Shown here piece after piece: positions 7,031 through 14,823 of a DNA stretch of 17,071 nt. Both the position numbers and the translations under genes were made by a program. The notes below the pieces were generated by a model that saw only the letters and a program-made list of their open reading frames with translations, was not told where the DNA came from and searched no databases. Numbering within the stretch: the first letter of the stretch is position 1; each line of letters starts with the position of its first letter. The stretch comes from Actinomycetota bacterium (GTDB taxonomy: Bacteria; Actinomycetota; Actinomycetes; Nanopelagicales; Nanopelagicaceae). The stretch spans positions 1 through 17,071 of the forward strand of contig WLGP01000002.1 of NCBI GenBank assembly GCA_009703165.1. The letters run 5' to 3'.

Positions 7031-7783
7031 GTGACCCACATTCGCCTCTCCCCTAGTCGAGTCAGCGAATTCAATAACTGTCCCCGCCTCTACAAATATC
7101 GCGTCATTGAACAACTGCCGGAACCTCCGAGCATCGATGCAGAGCGCGGCACGCTGATTCACACAATCCTCGAGGATCTCTTCGACCTCTCTCCCGATAA
7201 GCGAACACACGAAGTTGCGATATCTATGGCACCGCAGCGCTGGCAGAGCCAAGTGGCGGAGAAACCAGAACTGGCAGCCCTCGTCCTCAATGAGAAGGAG
7301 TGGCTCGATCGCGTCGCTTCCTTATTGCAGAATTACTTCACTTTGGAAAAGCCTGAAACCTTTGAAGCTACTCATCGCGAAATGCATCTAGAACAAGATT
7401 TGAGTGAGCATGTTTATCTACATGGATATGTCGATCGCATTGATGTTGCCCCTACTGGTCAGGTTCGCATCGTGGATTACAAATCTGGAAAGTCCCCAAA
7501 GCCTGGCTGGGAAGAGAAGGCTCTCTTTCAACTCCGTGTCTACGCACTTCTCTACTGGCGTTTGCATGGAGTAATCCCAGCGCTGCTCGTTCTTCACTAT
7601 CTCGGTGATGCGCGCAGCGTTAAGAGTTCTCCTACTGAGAAAGAGTTGCTCTCAACTGAGAAGAAGTTGCTCCAGATTGCCGACGAGATCGTCGATGCCA
7701 TTGAACGTGATCACTTTCCCCCAAAGGCGAGCAGACTATGCGATTGGTGCTTCTTTAAAACGATCTGCCCAGCACACAACTAA
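7031..7783 (+). CDS. RecB-family (Cas4/AddB-like) PD-(D/E)XK nuclease with iron-sulfur cysteines
   Basis: Stand-alone exonuclease domain of the RecB/Cas4 type, like mycobacterial Rv2119, presumably acting in DNA repair or end processing. With the GTG start it has 250 residues. It shows SPSRVSEFNNCP (Cys 17), GTLIH with the catalytic His at 44, GYVDRID with the metal-binding Asp at 135, VDYKSGK with Asp 149 and Lys 151, and QLRVYALL. A C-terminal C-x2-C-x5-C lies at 237, 240 and 246. The four cysteines fit the 4Fe-4S clamp of AddB and Cas4. No helicase domain is attached. GTG 7031 is preferred because a -10 box ends seven bases before it; ATG 7019 would add four residues. Its stop overlaps the convergent HAD gene stop. 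Confidence 0.9.
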   Translation: MTHIRLSPSRVSEFNNCPRLYKYRVIEQLPEPPSIDAERGTLIHTILEDLFDLSPDKRTHEVAISMAPQRWQSQVAEKPELAALVLNEKEWLDRVASLLQNYFTLEKPETFEATHREMHLEQDLSEHVYLHGYVDRIDVAPTGQVRIVDYKSGKSPKPGWEEKALFQLRVYALLYWRLHGVIPALLVLHYLGDARSVKSSPTEKELLSTEKKLLQIADEIVDAIERDHFPPKASRLCDWCFFKTICPAHN

Positions 7784-8430
7784 ATGTTTGCGCGGAAATC
7801 TCGTAGATAATCAAGTGAGACATCATTAAGTGATGAGACGACTCTGACCTTTGGTTCGAGGGTTACCTCAACATAGTGAGGAACTGCAACCACTGAGCAA
7901 CCTGCCGCTTTCGCAGATTTAATTCCGGTCAAAGAATCTTCAAAGACTACGCACTCATGGGGTTCAAGACCCAACCGTTTAGCAGCTTGCAGATATGGAT
8001 CGGGAAAAGGTTTCGTCCGTTCGACATCATCTGCGCTAATGCTGAATGAGAAGAATTGATCGTGAAGAGAGGCCAATGCAGCATCCATCAAGTTGCGAGG
8101 GCTGGCACTGACAAGTGCAACCGGCATCTGTTCGCGAATGCGAAGTACGGCATCAAAGGCTCCAGGCATCAAGATTGCGTGTGATGATAATTTGACCAGC
8201 ATCATCTGAGTCAGCTCTTCAACAACTTCTGGTCCAGTCATATCGTGGGCGCAAGTTTGTGAGATGTACTCACCAACGCGAGAGAGCGGTCCCCCGATGC
8301 AGATTCGTTGATCGTCATCGTCCCATTCATAAGAGTAGCGAGCACAGATCTCTTGTTGCGATTGATGCCACTGTGGCTCTGAGTCGAGAAAAAGTCCATC
8401 CATATCGAAGAAGGCAGCCTTAAAGGTCAT
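7780..8430 (-). CDS. HAD-superfamily phosphatase (beta-phosphoglucomutase / sugar-phosphatase-like)
   Basis: Haloacid dehalogenase-family hydrolase of 216 residues, probably a phosphatase for a small phosphorylated metabolite. Motif I is FFDMDGLFLDSEP with the nucleophile Asp 9 and acid/base Asp 11. A helical cap follows (about 15-85), motif II is VSASPRN, the motif III lysine is in the TKPFPDPY stretch, and motif IV is VVFEDSLTGIKSAKAAG. The cap type matches the beta-phosphoglucomutase / 2-deoxyglucose-6-phosphatase group, but the substrate cannot be told. ATG 8430 is 32 bases after the metH stop, with only a weak AGAGA ribosome-site candidate and no -10 box, so it is probably read from the metH transcript. 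It ends in an overlapping stop with the nuclease gene. Confidence 0.88.
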   Translation of the reverse strand: MTFKAAFFDMDGLFLDSEPQWHQSQQEICARYSYEWDDDDQRICIGGPLSRVGEYISQTCAHDMTGPEVVEELTQMMLVKLSSHAILMPGAFDAVLRIREQMPVALVSASPRNLMDAALASLHDQFFSFSISADDVERTKPFPDPYLQAAKRLGLEPHECVVFEDSLTGIKSAKAAGCSVVAVPHYVEVTLEPKVRVVSSLNDVSLDYLRDFRANI

Positions 8431-8462
8431 GATTTATCTCTGCTTTCGGCTACGAGTAGGAG

Positions 8463-11400
8463 CTAATTTGCGTTGAAGTATTTAGCTTCTGGATGGTGGA
8501 CGATGATTGCAGATGTTGATTGCTCAGGGTGCAACTGGAACTCTTCAGAGAGTTCGACACCGATACGTCCTGGCTCCAAAAGTTCACAAAGCTGGACCTG
8601 TTGCTCGATATCAGGACATGCTGGATATCCAAATGAGTAACGAGATCCGCGATATCCCTGATCGAGGATTCCAGCAAGATCTGGAGCATCCATGTCGAGA
8701 ACGCTCATCTCTTCACGAATGCGCGCATGCCAGTGCTCAGCCAGCGCTTCAGTGAGTTGAACCGACAGACCGTGGAGCTCCATATATTCACGGTAGCGAT
8801 TTTCAGCAAAAAGCTTTGCTGCTGCATCTGAGATAACGCTACCCATCGTTACGACATGGAAGGCAACAACGTCGACCTTGCCAGAATCTTTTGCAGCAAA
8901 GAAGTCAGAGATACACAATCTGCGATCACGCGATTGTCGTGGGAATGAAAAACGTACGCGCTCTTTTCCGGCATCTGGCCCTTCGTGATGCAAGATGATC
9001 AGATCATTTCCTTCGCTCACGCACGGGAAGTATCCGTAGACAACTGCAGCGTTGAGCCAACCTTGTGATTGGACTTGGTTGAGAAGAGCGCGAAGACGCG
9101 GGCGACCTTCAGAATCAACCATCGCCTCATACTCACCGCGACTTCCCTTAAGACCCCACTGTCCAACAAAGAGTGCGCGCTCATCAAGCATCTCTACATA
9201 GTCAGCAAGTGCAACGCCCTTAACGATGCGACTTCCTAGGAACGGCGCCTTCGGAATCTCGATATCGGTGGCTACATCGCTTCGTTTGGTATCAACCGGT
9301 GCATCTGAAAGTGATCTATTGATTGCCTTGACTTTTCGCTCGCGTAACGCTGGCAGTTCAGCCCCGGGTACGCCCTTCTTCACAGCCATGATCGCATCCA
9401 TCAGATGCAGGCCTTCAAAGGCATCGCGCGCGTATCGAACTTCACCTGGGAATTCACCGGCGAGATCAACCTCGACGAATGCGCGAGTAAGTGCTGCGCC
9501 ACCCAAAATGACTGGCCACTTTTGATCTAGGCCACGTGAAGTCAGTTCCTGCAAATTCTCACGCATAATGACTGTCGATTTCACGAGAAGACCTGACATA
9601 CCAATTGCATCAACATCAGACTCTTGTGCCGCATCGATGATCTGATTGATCGTCTGCTTAATTCCGATATTGACTACTCGATAACCATTATTGGACAAGA
9701 TGATATCAACGAGGTTCTTACCGATATCGTGCACGTCACCCTTGACCGTTGCGAGCAGAATCGAACCTTTACCCTGGTCATCAATCTTCTCCATGAACGG
9801 CTCGAGATAGGCAACTGCCGTCTTCATCACTTCTGCGGATTGGAGAACGAAGGGCAGCTGCATCTCGCCCTTACCAAAGAGCTCACCGACGATCTTCATT
9901 CCTTCAAGAAGGTGATCGTTGATAATAAGAAGTGGCGGTATTCCCTGCTTCATCGCTAGATCGAGATCGTCGGTGAGACCAACTTTTTCGCCATCGATAA
10001 TGCGACGTTGTAAACGCTCTTCTAGCGGCAGGGCTGCAAGTTCTGCGGCACGGACATTTCTTGAAGCGGCTAATTCAACACCTTCAAAGAGTTGCAGATA
10101 TGCGCTCAAAGGATCGTAGGTGCACTCGCCATCGGTGTATTCACGGCGATCATAGATAAGGTCGAGTGCGACTTTGCGTTGTGCTTCATCGATACGCGCA
10201 AGAGGCATGATCTTTGAAGGATGAACGATCGCTGAATCAAGACCTGCTGCCACACATTCGTGGAGGAAGACAGAGTTAAGAACAACGCGTGCTGCCGGAT
10301 TAAGACCGAATGAAACGTTACTGACTCCAAGTGTGGTCTGCACTGCTGGAAACTCACTCTTCAAAGTACGAATCGCGTTGATCGTCTCTAGACCATCACG
10401 ACGTGTCTCTTCCTGACCGGTTGCAATCGGGAATGTGAGAGTGTCGATGAGAATATCTCCGACTTCCATCCCCCAGTTATCAACCAAATCTGCAATGAGC
10501 CTGCGCGCAACGCGTAACTTCCATTCAGCTGTACGTGCTTGACCTTCTTCATCAATGGTCAGAGCAACAACTGATGCGCCATGTTCGACTACTAAAGGCA
10601 TGATTCGCGCAAAGCGTGAGGTTGGTCCATCACCATCTTCATAGTTCACTGAGTTGATAACGCAGCGACCACCCAGTTGCTCAAGACCTGCCTGCAAGAC
10701 ATTGGGCTCTGTTGAATCGAGCATGATCGGCAAAGTTGATGCAGTTGCAAAACGACTGGCGATCTCGCGCATATCGCGAACGCCATCGCGACCGACGTAA
10801 TCGATGGAAAGATCAAGCATATGAGCGCCATCGCGAATCTGATCGCGAGCGATCTCAACACAGGTCTCCCAATTTTCAGAGATCAGCGCGTCACGAAAAG
10901 CGCGTGAGCCGTTGGCATTGGTTCGCTCACCGATTGCAAGGAAGGCGTTATCTTGCCTGAACGGGACATATTGATAGAGCGAAGATGCTCCTGGATCAGC
11001 CTTTGAAGAACGAACTTCAACCTTCCTACGATCAAGGCGAGAGACAACGGCGGCAAGGTGTTCTGGTGTTGTTCCACAGCAGCCGCCAATGAGTGAGATT
11101 TTGTAATCATCGACGAAGGTCGCCAGCGCTTGCGCAAGCGCATCAGGACCAAGTGGATACGTTGCACCCTTTGGTCCAAGCTCAGGAAGACCTGCATTCG
11201 GCATGACTGAAATACCGCAGACAGCGTTCTTGCTTAAGTAGCGCAGATGCTCTGACATTTCGGCGGGGCCTGTTGCACAGTTAAGGCCGATCAAATCGAT
11301 GTTGAGTGGTTCAAGTGCATTGAGCGCTGCACCAATCTCAGAACCAAGAAGCATTGTTCCCGTTGTTTCAACAGTCACTTGTGCGATGAGGACGACATCG

Positions 11401-11960
11401 CGATCTGATTTATCAATGGCAGCACGAGCTCCATTGACTGCAGCCTTTGCTTGCAGAAGATCCTGCGTCGTTTCGATCAGAAGCGCATCAGCGCCAGAGT
11501 CAACAAGTCCTTGTGAGGCAACCTCGTATGCATCACGAAGGTGGCTATATGTTGTGTGGCCAAGGCTAGGTAACTTCGTACCTGGTCCAAGCGAACCAAG
11601 GACGAAGCGTGGCTTCTCAGGTGTTGAGTAGGCATCTGCGGCCTGGCGAGCAATAACACCACCGGCATAAGCCAATTCATAGATGCGATCTTCGATTCCA
11701 TACTCAGCCAAGTTTGCCCAGTTTGCACCGAAGGTATTTGTCTCGATCGCATCGACACCAACGGTTAAATATTGATCGTGGACTGAACGGACGATATCTG
11801 GACGAGAAACATTGAGTACTTCGTTACATCCCTCATGGCCCTGGAAATCTTCAAGGCTCGGATCGGCTGCCTGGAGCATAGTTCCCATGGCACCGTCTGC
11901 GATAACAACACGGGTCGCCAGAGCTTTTCTCAGCTCTGATGGTGTTTTAGCGCTCGTCAC
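8463..11960 (-). CDS. metH: Cobalamin-dependent methionine synthase MetH
   Basis: Transfers a methyl group from 5-methyltetrahydrofolate to homocysteine through cobalamin, giving methionine. The 1165-residue product is full length and has all modules in order. The homocysteine domain has zinc ligands in LNCATGP (Cys 228) and GGCCGTTPEH (Cys 294, 295). A pterin-binding domain starts at about residue 340 (AIGERTNANGSR). The cobalamin cap and B12 domain carry DVHDIGKN with the cobalt-ligand His at 744 and the SGLLVKST loop. The S-adenosylmethionine reactivation domain includes RYSFGYPACPD. The start is GTG 11960; the longer frame to 12011 runs antisense into the PAC2 gene. TAACCT ends seven bases before the GTG, so the mRNA is probably leaderless and has no room for a cobalamin riboswitch. 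The HAD gene follows. Confidence 0.97.
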   Translation of the reverse strand: MTSAKTPSELRKALATRVVIADGAMGTMLQAADPSLEDFQGHEGCNEVLNVSRPDIVRSVHDQYLTVGVDAIETNTFGANWANLAEYGIEDRIYELAYAGGVIARQAADAYSTPEKPRFVLGSLGPGTKLPSLGHTTYSHLRDAYEVASQGLVDSGADALLIETTQDLLQAKAAVNGARAAIDKSDRDVVLIAQVTVETTGTMLLGSEIGAALNALEPLNIDLIGLNCATGPAEMSEHLRYLSKNAVCGISVMPNAGLPELGPKGATYPLGPDALAQALATFVDDYKISLIGGCCGTTPEHLAAVVSRLDRRKVEVRSSKADPGASSLYQYVPFRQDNAFLAIGERTNANGSRAFRDALISENWETCVEIARDQIRDGAHMLDLSIDYVGRDGVRDMREIASRFATASTLPIMLDSTEPNVLQAGLEQLGGRCVINSVNYEDGDGPTSRFARIMPLVVEHGASVVALTIDEEGQARTAEWKLRVARRLIADLVDNWGMEVGDILIDTLTFPIATGQEETRRDGLETINAIRTLKSEFPAVQTTLGVSNVSFGLNPAARVVLNSVFLHECVAAGLDSAIVHPSKIMPLARIDEAQRKVALDLIYDRREYTDGECTYDPLSAYLQLFEGVELAASRNVRAAELAALPLEERLQRRIIDGEKVGLTDDLDLAMKQGIPPLLIINDHLLEGMKIVGELFGKGEMQLPFVLQSAEVMKTAVAYLEPFMEKIDDQGKGSILLATVKGDVHDIGKNLVDIILSNNGYRVVNIGIKQTINQIIDAAQESDVDAIGMSGLLVKSTVIMRENLQELTSRGLDQKWPVILGGAALTRAFVEVDLAGEFPGEVRYARDAFEGLHLMDAIMAVKKGVPGAELPALRERKVKAINRSLSDAPVDTKRSDVATDIEIPKAPFLGSRIVKGVALADYVEMLDERALFVGQWGLKGSRGEYEAMVDSEGRPRLRALLNQVQSQGWLNAAVVYGYFPCVSEGNDLIILHHEGPDAGKERVRFSFPRQSRDRRLCISDFFAAKDSGKVDVVAFHVVTMGSVISDAAAKLFAENRYREYMELHGLSVQLTEALAEHWHARIREEMSVLDMDAPDLAGILDQGYRGSRYSFGYPACPDIEQQVQLCELLEPGRIGVELSEEFQLHPEQSTSAIIVHHPEAKYFNAN

Positions 11961-11973
11961 GACGTGAAGGTTA
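11961..11973 (-). promoter_or_regulatory. metH: Predicted leaderless promoter of metH
   Basis: TAACCT (minus strand 11973-11968) fits TANNNT, with seven bases before GTG 11960. There is no clear -35 element. It lies back to back with the PAC2 -10 box, three bases away. Confidence 0.58.
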
Positions 11974-11976
11974 CCG

Positions 11977-11989
11977 TAAGGTGAGAGAT
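11977..11989 (+). promoter_or_regulatory. Predicted leaderless promoter of the PAC2 gene
   Basis: TAAGGT at 11977-11982 fits TANNNT and is followed by seven bases and ATG 11990. An in-frame GTG at 11981 falls inside the box. The same bases include AAGGTGAG, which could also serve as a ribosome site if a leader exists. Confidence 0.55.
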
Positions 11990-12853
11990 ATGGAGATTTT
12001 TCAGATCCCACTGCTTCGGAAGCCGATCATGATTGTCGCCTTCTCTGGGTGGAGCGATGCTGGAGAGGCTGCAACAGGTGCTCTCACCCATCTCCTAGAA
12101 AATCTAGATCCTAGAACTTCGGATTCAGATGCTGTTCTTATAGCCGAATATGAGGCTGAGGACTTCTATGACTTTCAGGTAAATCGCCCAATGATCACTG
12201 TCGATGATTCACTCGTACGAAATATCAATTGGCCTTCAACGCAAGTGTATGGATTGAGTACCCCTGATCTTGATAATGATTTTGTCCTCGTTCTCGGCGT
12301 CGAACCATCAATGAAATGGAAGACCTTCACTTCATTGCTCCTAGACCTGGCCGACGATCTTGAAGTGGAGATGGTTCTCACTCTCGGAGCAATGCTGGCA
12401 GATGCACCTCACACCCGTCCGATCTCAGTAAGTGGAAGTGGCGGACATCCAGATATCGCTGCGCGCCTGGGCGTTGAGATCAGTAAGTACGAAGGTCCTA
12501 CAGGAATCTTAGGAATTATCGGAGATGGTTGCCTGAAGCGCGGAATTGATTGCATCTCGCTATGGGCCGGACTACCCCACTATGCATCTAACTCGCCGTC
12601 ACCAAAGGCAATTCTCGCACTTGTAAATGCTGTTGAAGATTTTCTAGAAATCTCAATCTCCCTTGCAGATTTAGCCCATCAGGCAAAGGAATGGGAGAGC
12701 GAAGTCTCTGAGATGGCTGAAGAAGATTCAGAGGTTTCCGAATATGTGAAAGCGTTAGAAGAAAGTAAGGATGCTGCCGAGTTTAAAGATGTCTCAGGAG
12801 ATGAAATTGCCCGTGAACTCGAGCGCTTCCTACGTAGACAGAACGAGAATTAG
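11990..12853 (+). CDS. PAC2-family protein
   Basis: Member of the PAC2 (proteasome assembly chaperone 2-like) family, like mycobacterial Rv2125, whose bacterial role is not established. The 287-residue product has the typical N-terminal MIVAFSGWSDAGEAATGALTHL, a central VLVLGVEPSMKWKTF stretch, VLTLGAMLADAPHTRPI, a GPTGILGIIGDG loop and SLWAGLPHYAS. Its C-terminal tail of about 70 residues is helical and strongly acidic. The fold is known as a Rossmann-like phosphorylase-type core from structures of actinobacterial homologues. ATG 11990 is chosen for its position after the -10 box. It sits divergent to metH, as expected in Actinobacteria, and its stop overlaps that of mshC. The family name does not show a link to the proteasome, whose genes are absent here. 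Confidence 0.92.
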   Translation: MEIFQIPLLRKPIMIVAFSGWSDAGEAATGALTHLLENLDPRTSDSDAVLIAEYEAEDFYDFQVNRPMITVDDSLVRNINWPSTQVYGLSTPDLDNDFVLVLGVEPSMKWKTFTSLLLDLADDLEVEMVLTLGAMLADAPHTRPISVSGSGGHPDIAARLGVEISKYEGPTGILGIIGDGCLKRGIDCISLWAGLPHYASNSPSPKAILALVNAVEDFLEISISLADLAHQAKEWESEVSEMAEEDSEVSEYVKALEESKDAAEFKDVSGDEIARELERFLRRQNEN

Positions 12854-14091
12854 AGAGCAAGACCCAACAGATCATCGAGGACTCTAGAAAGCTCTCCAGC
12901 ACTGCCGCCCGTTGCACCACCCTCGGTCTCGATGCACCAAGACGTTAAGAGTGAAATTACTCCGTGAGTGTCCAGATCTTGCGATAAACGTTGAACGATT
13001 GCATCTATCAGCGGTTGCGTTGGAGCAACATCAACCTTCGAAAGATTTAATCTGATTCGATCAAGGAGAATGGTGGCATCGCCAATCTCGTCTGATCCCC
13101 ACATATGGTCTTGTCGATAGTGATGTCCAAGAAGAGCCAGGCGGATCGCCATTGGATCCACACCATCTTTGATCAACTGCGAGACAAAGATGAGATTGCC
13201 AAGTGATTTACTCATCTTGGTTCCATCAAGGCCAATCATTCCCGTATGCACATACATTCGGGCAAACTTCTGACCAGTTGCAATCAACCCTTGGGATGCA
13301 GACATATCGTGATGCGGAAATGTTAGATCACTTCCGCCGCCTTGAATATCGATAGCAAATTCATCACCGATCGATGGTTGCAAGTAATGAAGCGCGATTG
13401 CAGAACATTCAATATGCCAACCAGGGCGACCTGGACCAAAAGGACTCGGCCAACTTGGTTCACCTGGACGAGCGGCTCTCCAGACCAGCGCATCTAGCGG
13501 ATCTTCTTTACCGACTCTAGCAGGATCTCCCCCACGTTCTGAGAAGTACTGCATCGCGGTATCAAGAGTTAAATGTGAGCGGTGGAGAAATTCTGGATCT
13601 AGCCTCACTCGAAAATAGAGGTCATCGTCTACTCGATAGAGAGAACCACGAGCCTCTAACGCCGAAATTGAAGCGATGATTGTCTCCATCGCTTCAATCA
13701 CGCCGATATATGAATCAGGTGGAATAACGTGGAGTGCGACCATATCTCCGCGGAAGAGTTCGATCTGAGAGAGAGCCAAATCGTGCCAATCAACACCATC
13801 ACGCGTTGCGCGTTCAAGTAACGGATCATCAATATCGGTGATGTTCTCAACAAATCGCACCTGCGATCCAGAGAAACGGAGATAGCGATTGATCAAATCA
13901 AAGGTTACATATGTTGCCGCATGTCCTAGATGTGTTGCATCGTATGGAGTAATCCCGCAGACATATAGTCGATAGAGATCACGGCGTTCGAGAGCTTCAA
14001 CTTTCTGCGAAGCTGTGTTGAAGAGAGAAAGAGGAGGATTTTCTCTACCTTTGCGAGGTTGGCCTATAGATAGATCGGCCCACGACTTCAT
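12850..14091 (-). CDS. mshC: MshC, cysteine:GlcN-Ins ligase of mycothiol synthesis
   Basis: ATP-dependent ligase that joins L-cysteine to glucosaminyl-inositol, the third step in mycothiol synthesis, through a cysteinyl-adenylate. The 413-residue product is a class I cysteinyl-tRNA-synthetase relative with no anticodon-binding domain. It has VCGITPYDATHLGHA (zinc Cys 45, HIGH-like HLGHA 54-58), NITDIDDP, LVWRAARPGEPSWPSPFGPG, GWHIECSA (Cys 229), GGGSDLTFPHHD (His 260/261) and KMSKS at 292-296. The ITPYDATHLGHAATYVTFDL and ARPGEPSWPSPFGPGRPGWH stretches separate MshC from true CysRS. ATG 14091 lies nine bases after the upstream stop, with AGGATG as ribosome site. It is the last gene of the phosphatase-DUF3090-SCO1664-mshC operon. 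It shows that the organism uses mycothiol. Confidence 0.96.
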   Translation of the reverse strand: MKSWADLSIGQPRKGRENPPLSLFNTASQKVEALERRDLYRLYVCGITPYDATHLGHAATYVTFDLINRYLRFSGSQVRFVENITDIDDPLLERATRDGVDWHDLALSQIELFRGDMVALHVIPPDSYIGVIEAMETIIASISALEARGSLYRVDDDLYFRVRLDPEFLHRSHLTLDTAMQYFSERGGDPARVGKEDPLDALVWRAARPGEPSWPSPFGPGRPGWHIECSAIALHYLQPSIGDEFAIDIQGGGSDLTFPHHDMSASQGLIATGQKFARMYVHTGMIGLDGTKMSKSLGNLIFVSQLIKDGVDPMAIRLALLGHHYRQDHMWGSDEIGDATILLDRIRLNLSKVDVAPTQPLIDAIVQRLSQDLDTHGVISLLTSWCIETEGGATGGSAGELSRVLDDLLGLAL

Positions 14092-14100
14092 GGTTTCATC

Positions 14101-14823
14101 CTAATACGCAGGCCATGGAATTGCTGGCCATTCATCACTGGGAAGTGGCATTAGACCTGAAGTAATCAACCGCTCTATTCGCATCACCAGTGCCGAAAAT
14201 TCATCAGGGGTCATATGTGTCGCAAAAAGCTCCTCATTGGACTTAACCAGATCGGCTACCTTCCTTAACTTTTCCATCTCCACGTCGGTAAGTGAATCCC
14301 CCGCCCACTGCCAAAGAACGGTACGCAACTTATCTTCAACGTGGAATGTCACACCGTGATCACAGGCAAATAGGTGGCCACTTTTTTCTGGCAACAAGTG
14401 ACCAATCTTGCGATCAGTGTTATTGATGCATGCATCAAAGATTGCAAGATTTCTTAAGGATGGTTCATCACGTCCGAAAAATTGAGTCAGATCGATACTC
14501 TCATCAACATCGATCCATAACTGAACCATTCCTAAACCTGCCGGACCTTCGCGAAGGATTGTTGGCGGAACACAATTAAATCCAGCGAGATTACTCAAGA
14601 GAAAGGCTGCATACTCGCGATCTGCAAGTGTTCCGTCAGGAAAATCCCACAACGGCCGCTCACCGGCGATTGGTTTATAGATCACATCCATCGATTGATC
14701 TTCGTAAGAGATTGATCCGAAGAGAGTCGCATTAGACGCATCAACCAAACGTCCGGTAACGGTAAGTGTTCCTTGGGAAAGAAAGTCAGATATCTGATCA
14801 ACCCATTCTTGCGAATATCTCAT
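14101..14823 (-). CDS. SCO1664-family protein with kinase-like motifs (function unknown)
   Basis: Conserved actinobacterial protein of unknown function, 240 residues, of the family named after Streptomyces SCO1664. The motifs seen resemble the PI3/PI4-kinase and HipA fold. VIYKP offers an ATP-type lysine at 50. FDACINNTDRKIGH offers a catalytic-loop-like Asp 130, Asn 134/135 and Asp 137. CDHGV (Asp 155) sits where kinases have the metal-binding DFG. What it phosphorylates, if anything, is not known. ATG 14823 overlaps the DUF3090 stop as TAATG, so translation is coupled. It lies between DUF3090 and mshC, a neighbourhood conserved in Actinobacteria. Absence of a signal peptide suggests a cytosolic protein. 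The family call is firm; the kinase idea is inference. Confidence 0.87.
   Translation of the reverse strand: MRYSQEWVDQISDFLSQGTLTVTGRLVDASNATLFGSISYEDQSMDVIYKPIAGERPLWDFPDGTLADREYAAFLLSNLAGFNCVPPTILREGPAGLGMVQLWIDVDESIDLTQFFGRDEPSLRNLAIFDACINNTDRKIGHLLPEKSGHLFACDHGVTFHVEDKLRTVLWQWAGDSLTDVEMEKLRKVADLVKSNEELFATHMTPDEFSALVMRIERLITSGLMPLPSDEWPAIPWPAY

Noticed and set aside
7031..7783. Cas4 of a CRISPR system
   Set aside because: There are no cas genes or direct repeats in the window, and the position beside trmI matches the housekeeping Rv2119-type gene.
8431..8462. Possible terminator between metH and the HAD gene
   Set aside because: Only a CTAC-TC-GTAG stem with a two-base loop and no T run is present. 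This is not a credible terminator.
9624..9959. Plus-strand open frame of 111 residues opposite metH
   Set aside because: It lies wholly within the conserved cobalamin-binding part of metH, shows no family motif and has no promoter or ribosome site.
11961..12011. Upstream extension of MetH to 12011
   Set aside because: It would overlap the divergent PAC2 start and its promoter, and the added residues do not belong to MetH.
11990..12853. PAC2 as evidence for a proteasome
   Set aside because: Bacterial PAC2 proteins share a fold and name with the eukaryotic assembly chaperone but occur in many bacteria without a proven proteasome link. It cannot be used to claim a proteasome here.
14101..14823. 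HipA-type toxin of a toxin-antitoxin pair
   Set aside because: There is no small HTH antitoxin gene beside it, the protein is about half the size of HipA, and its neighbours are the conserved DUF3090 and mshC genes.
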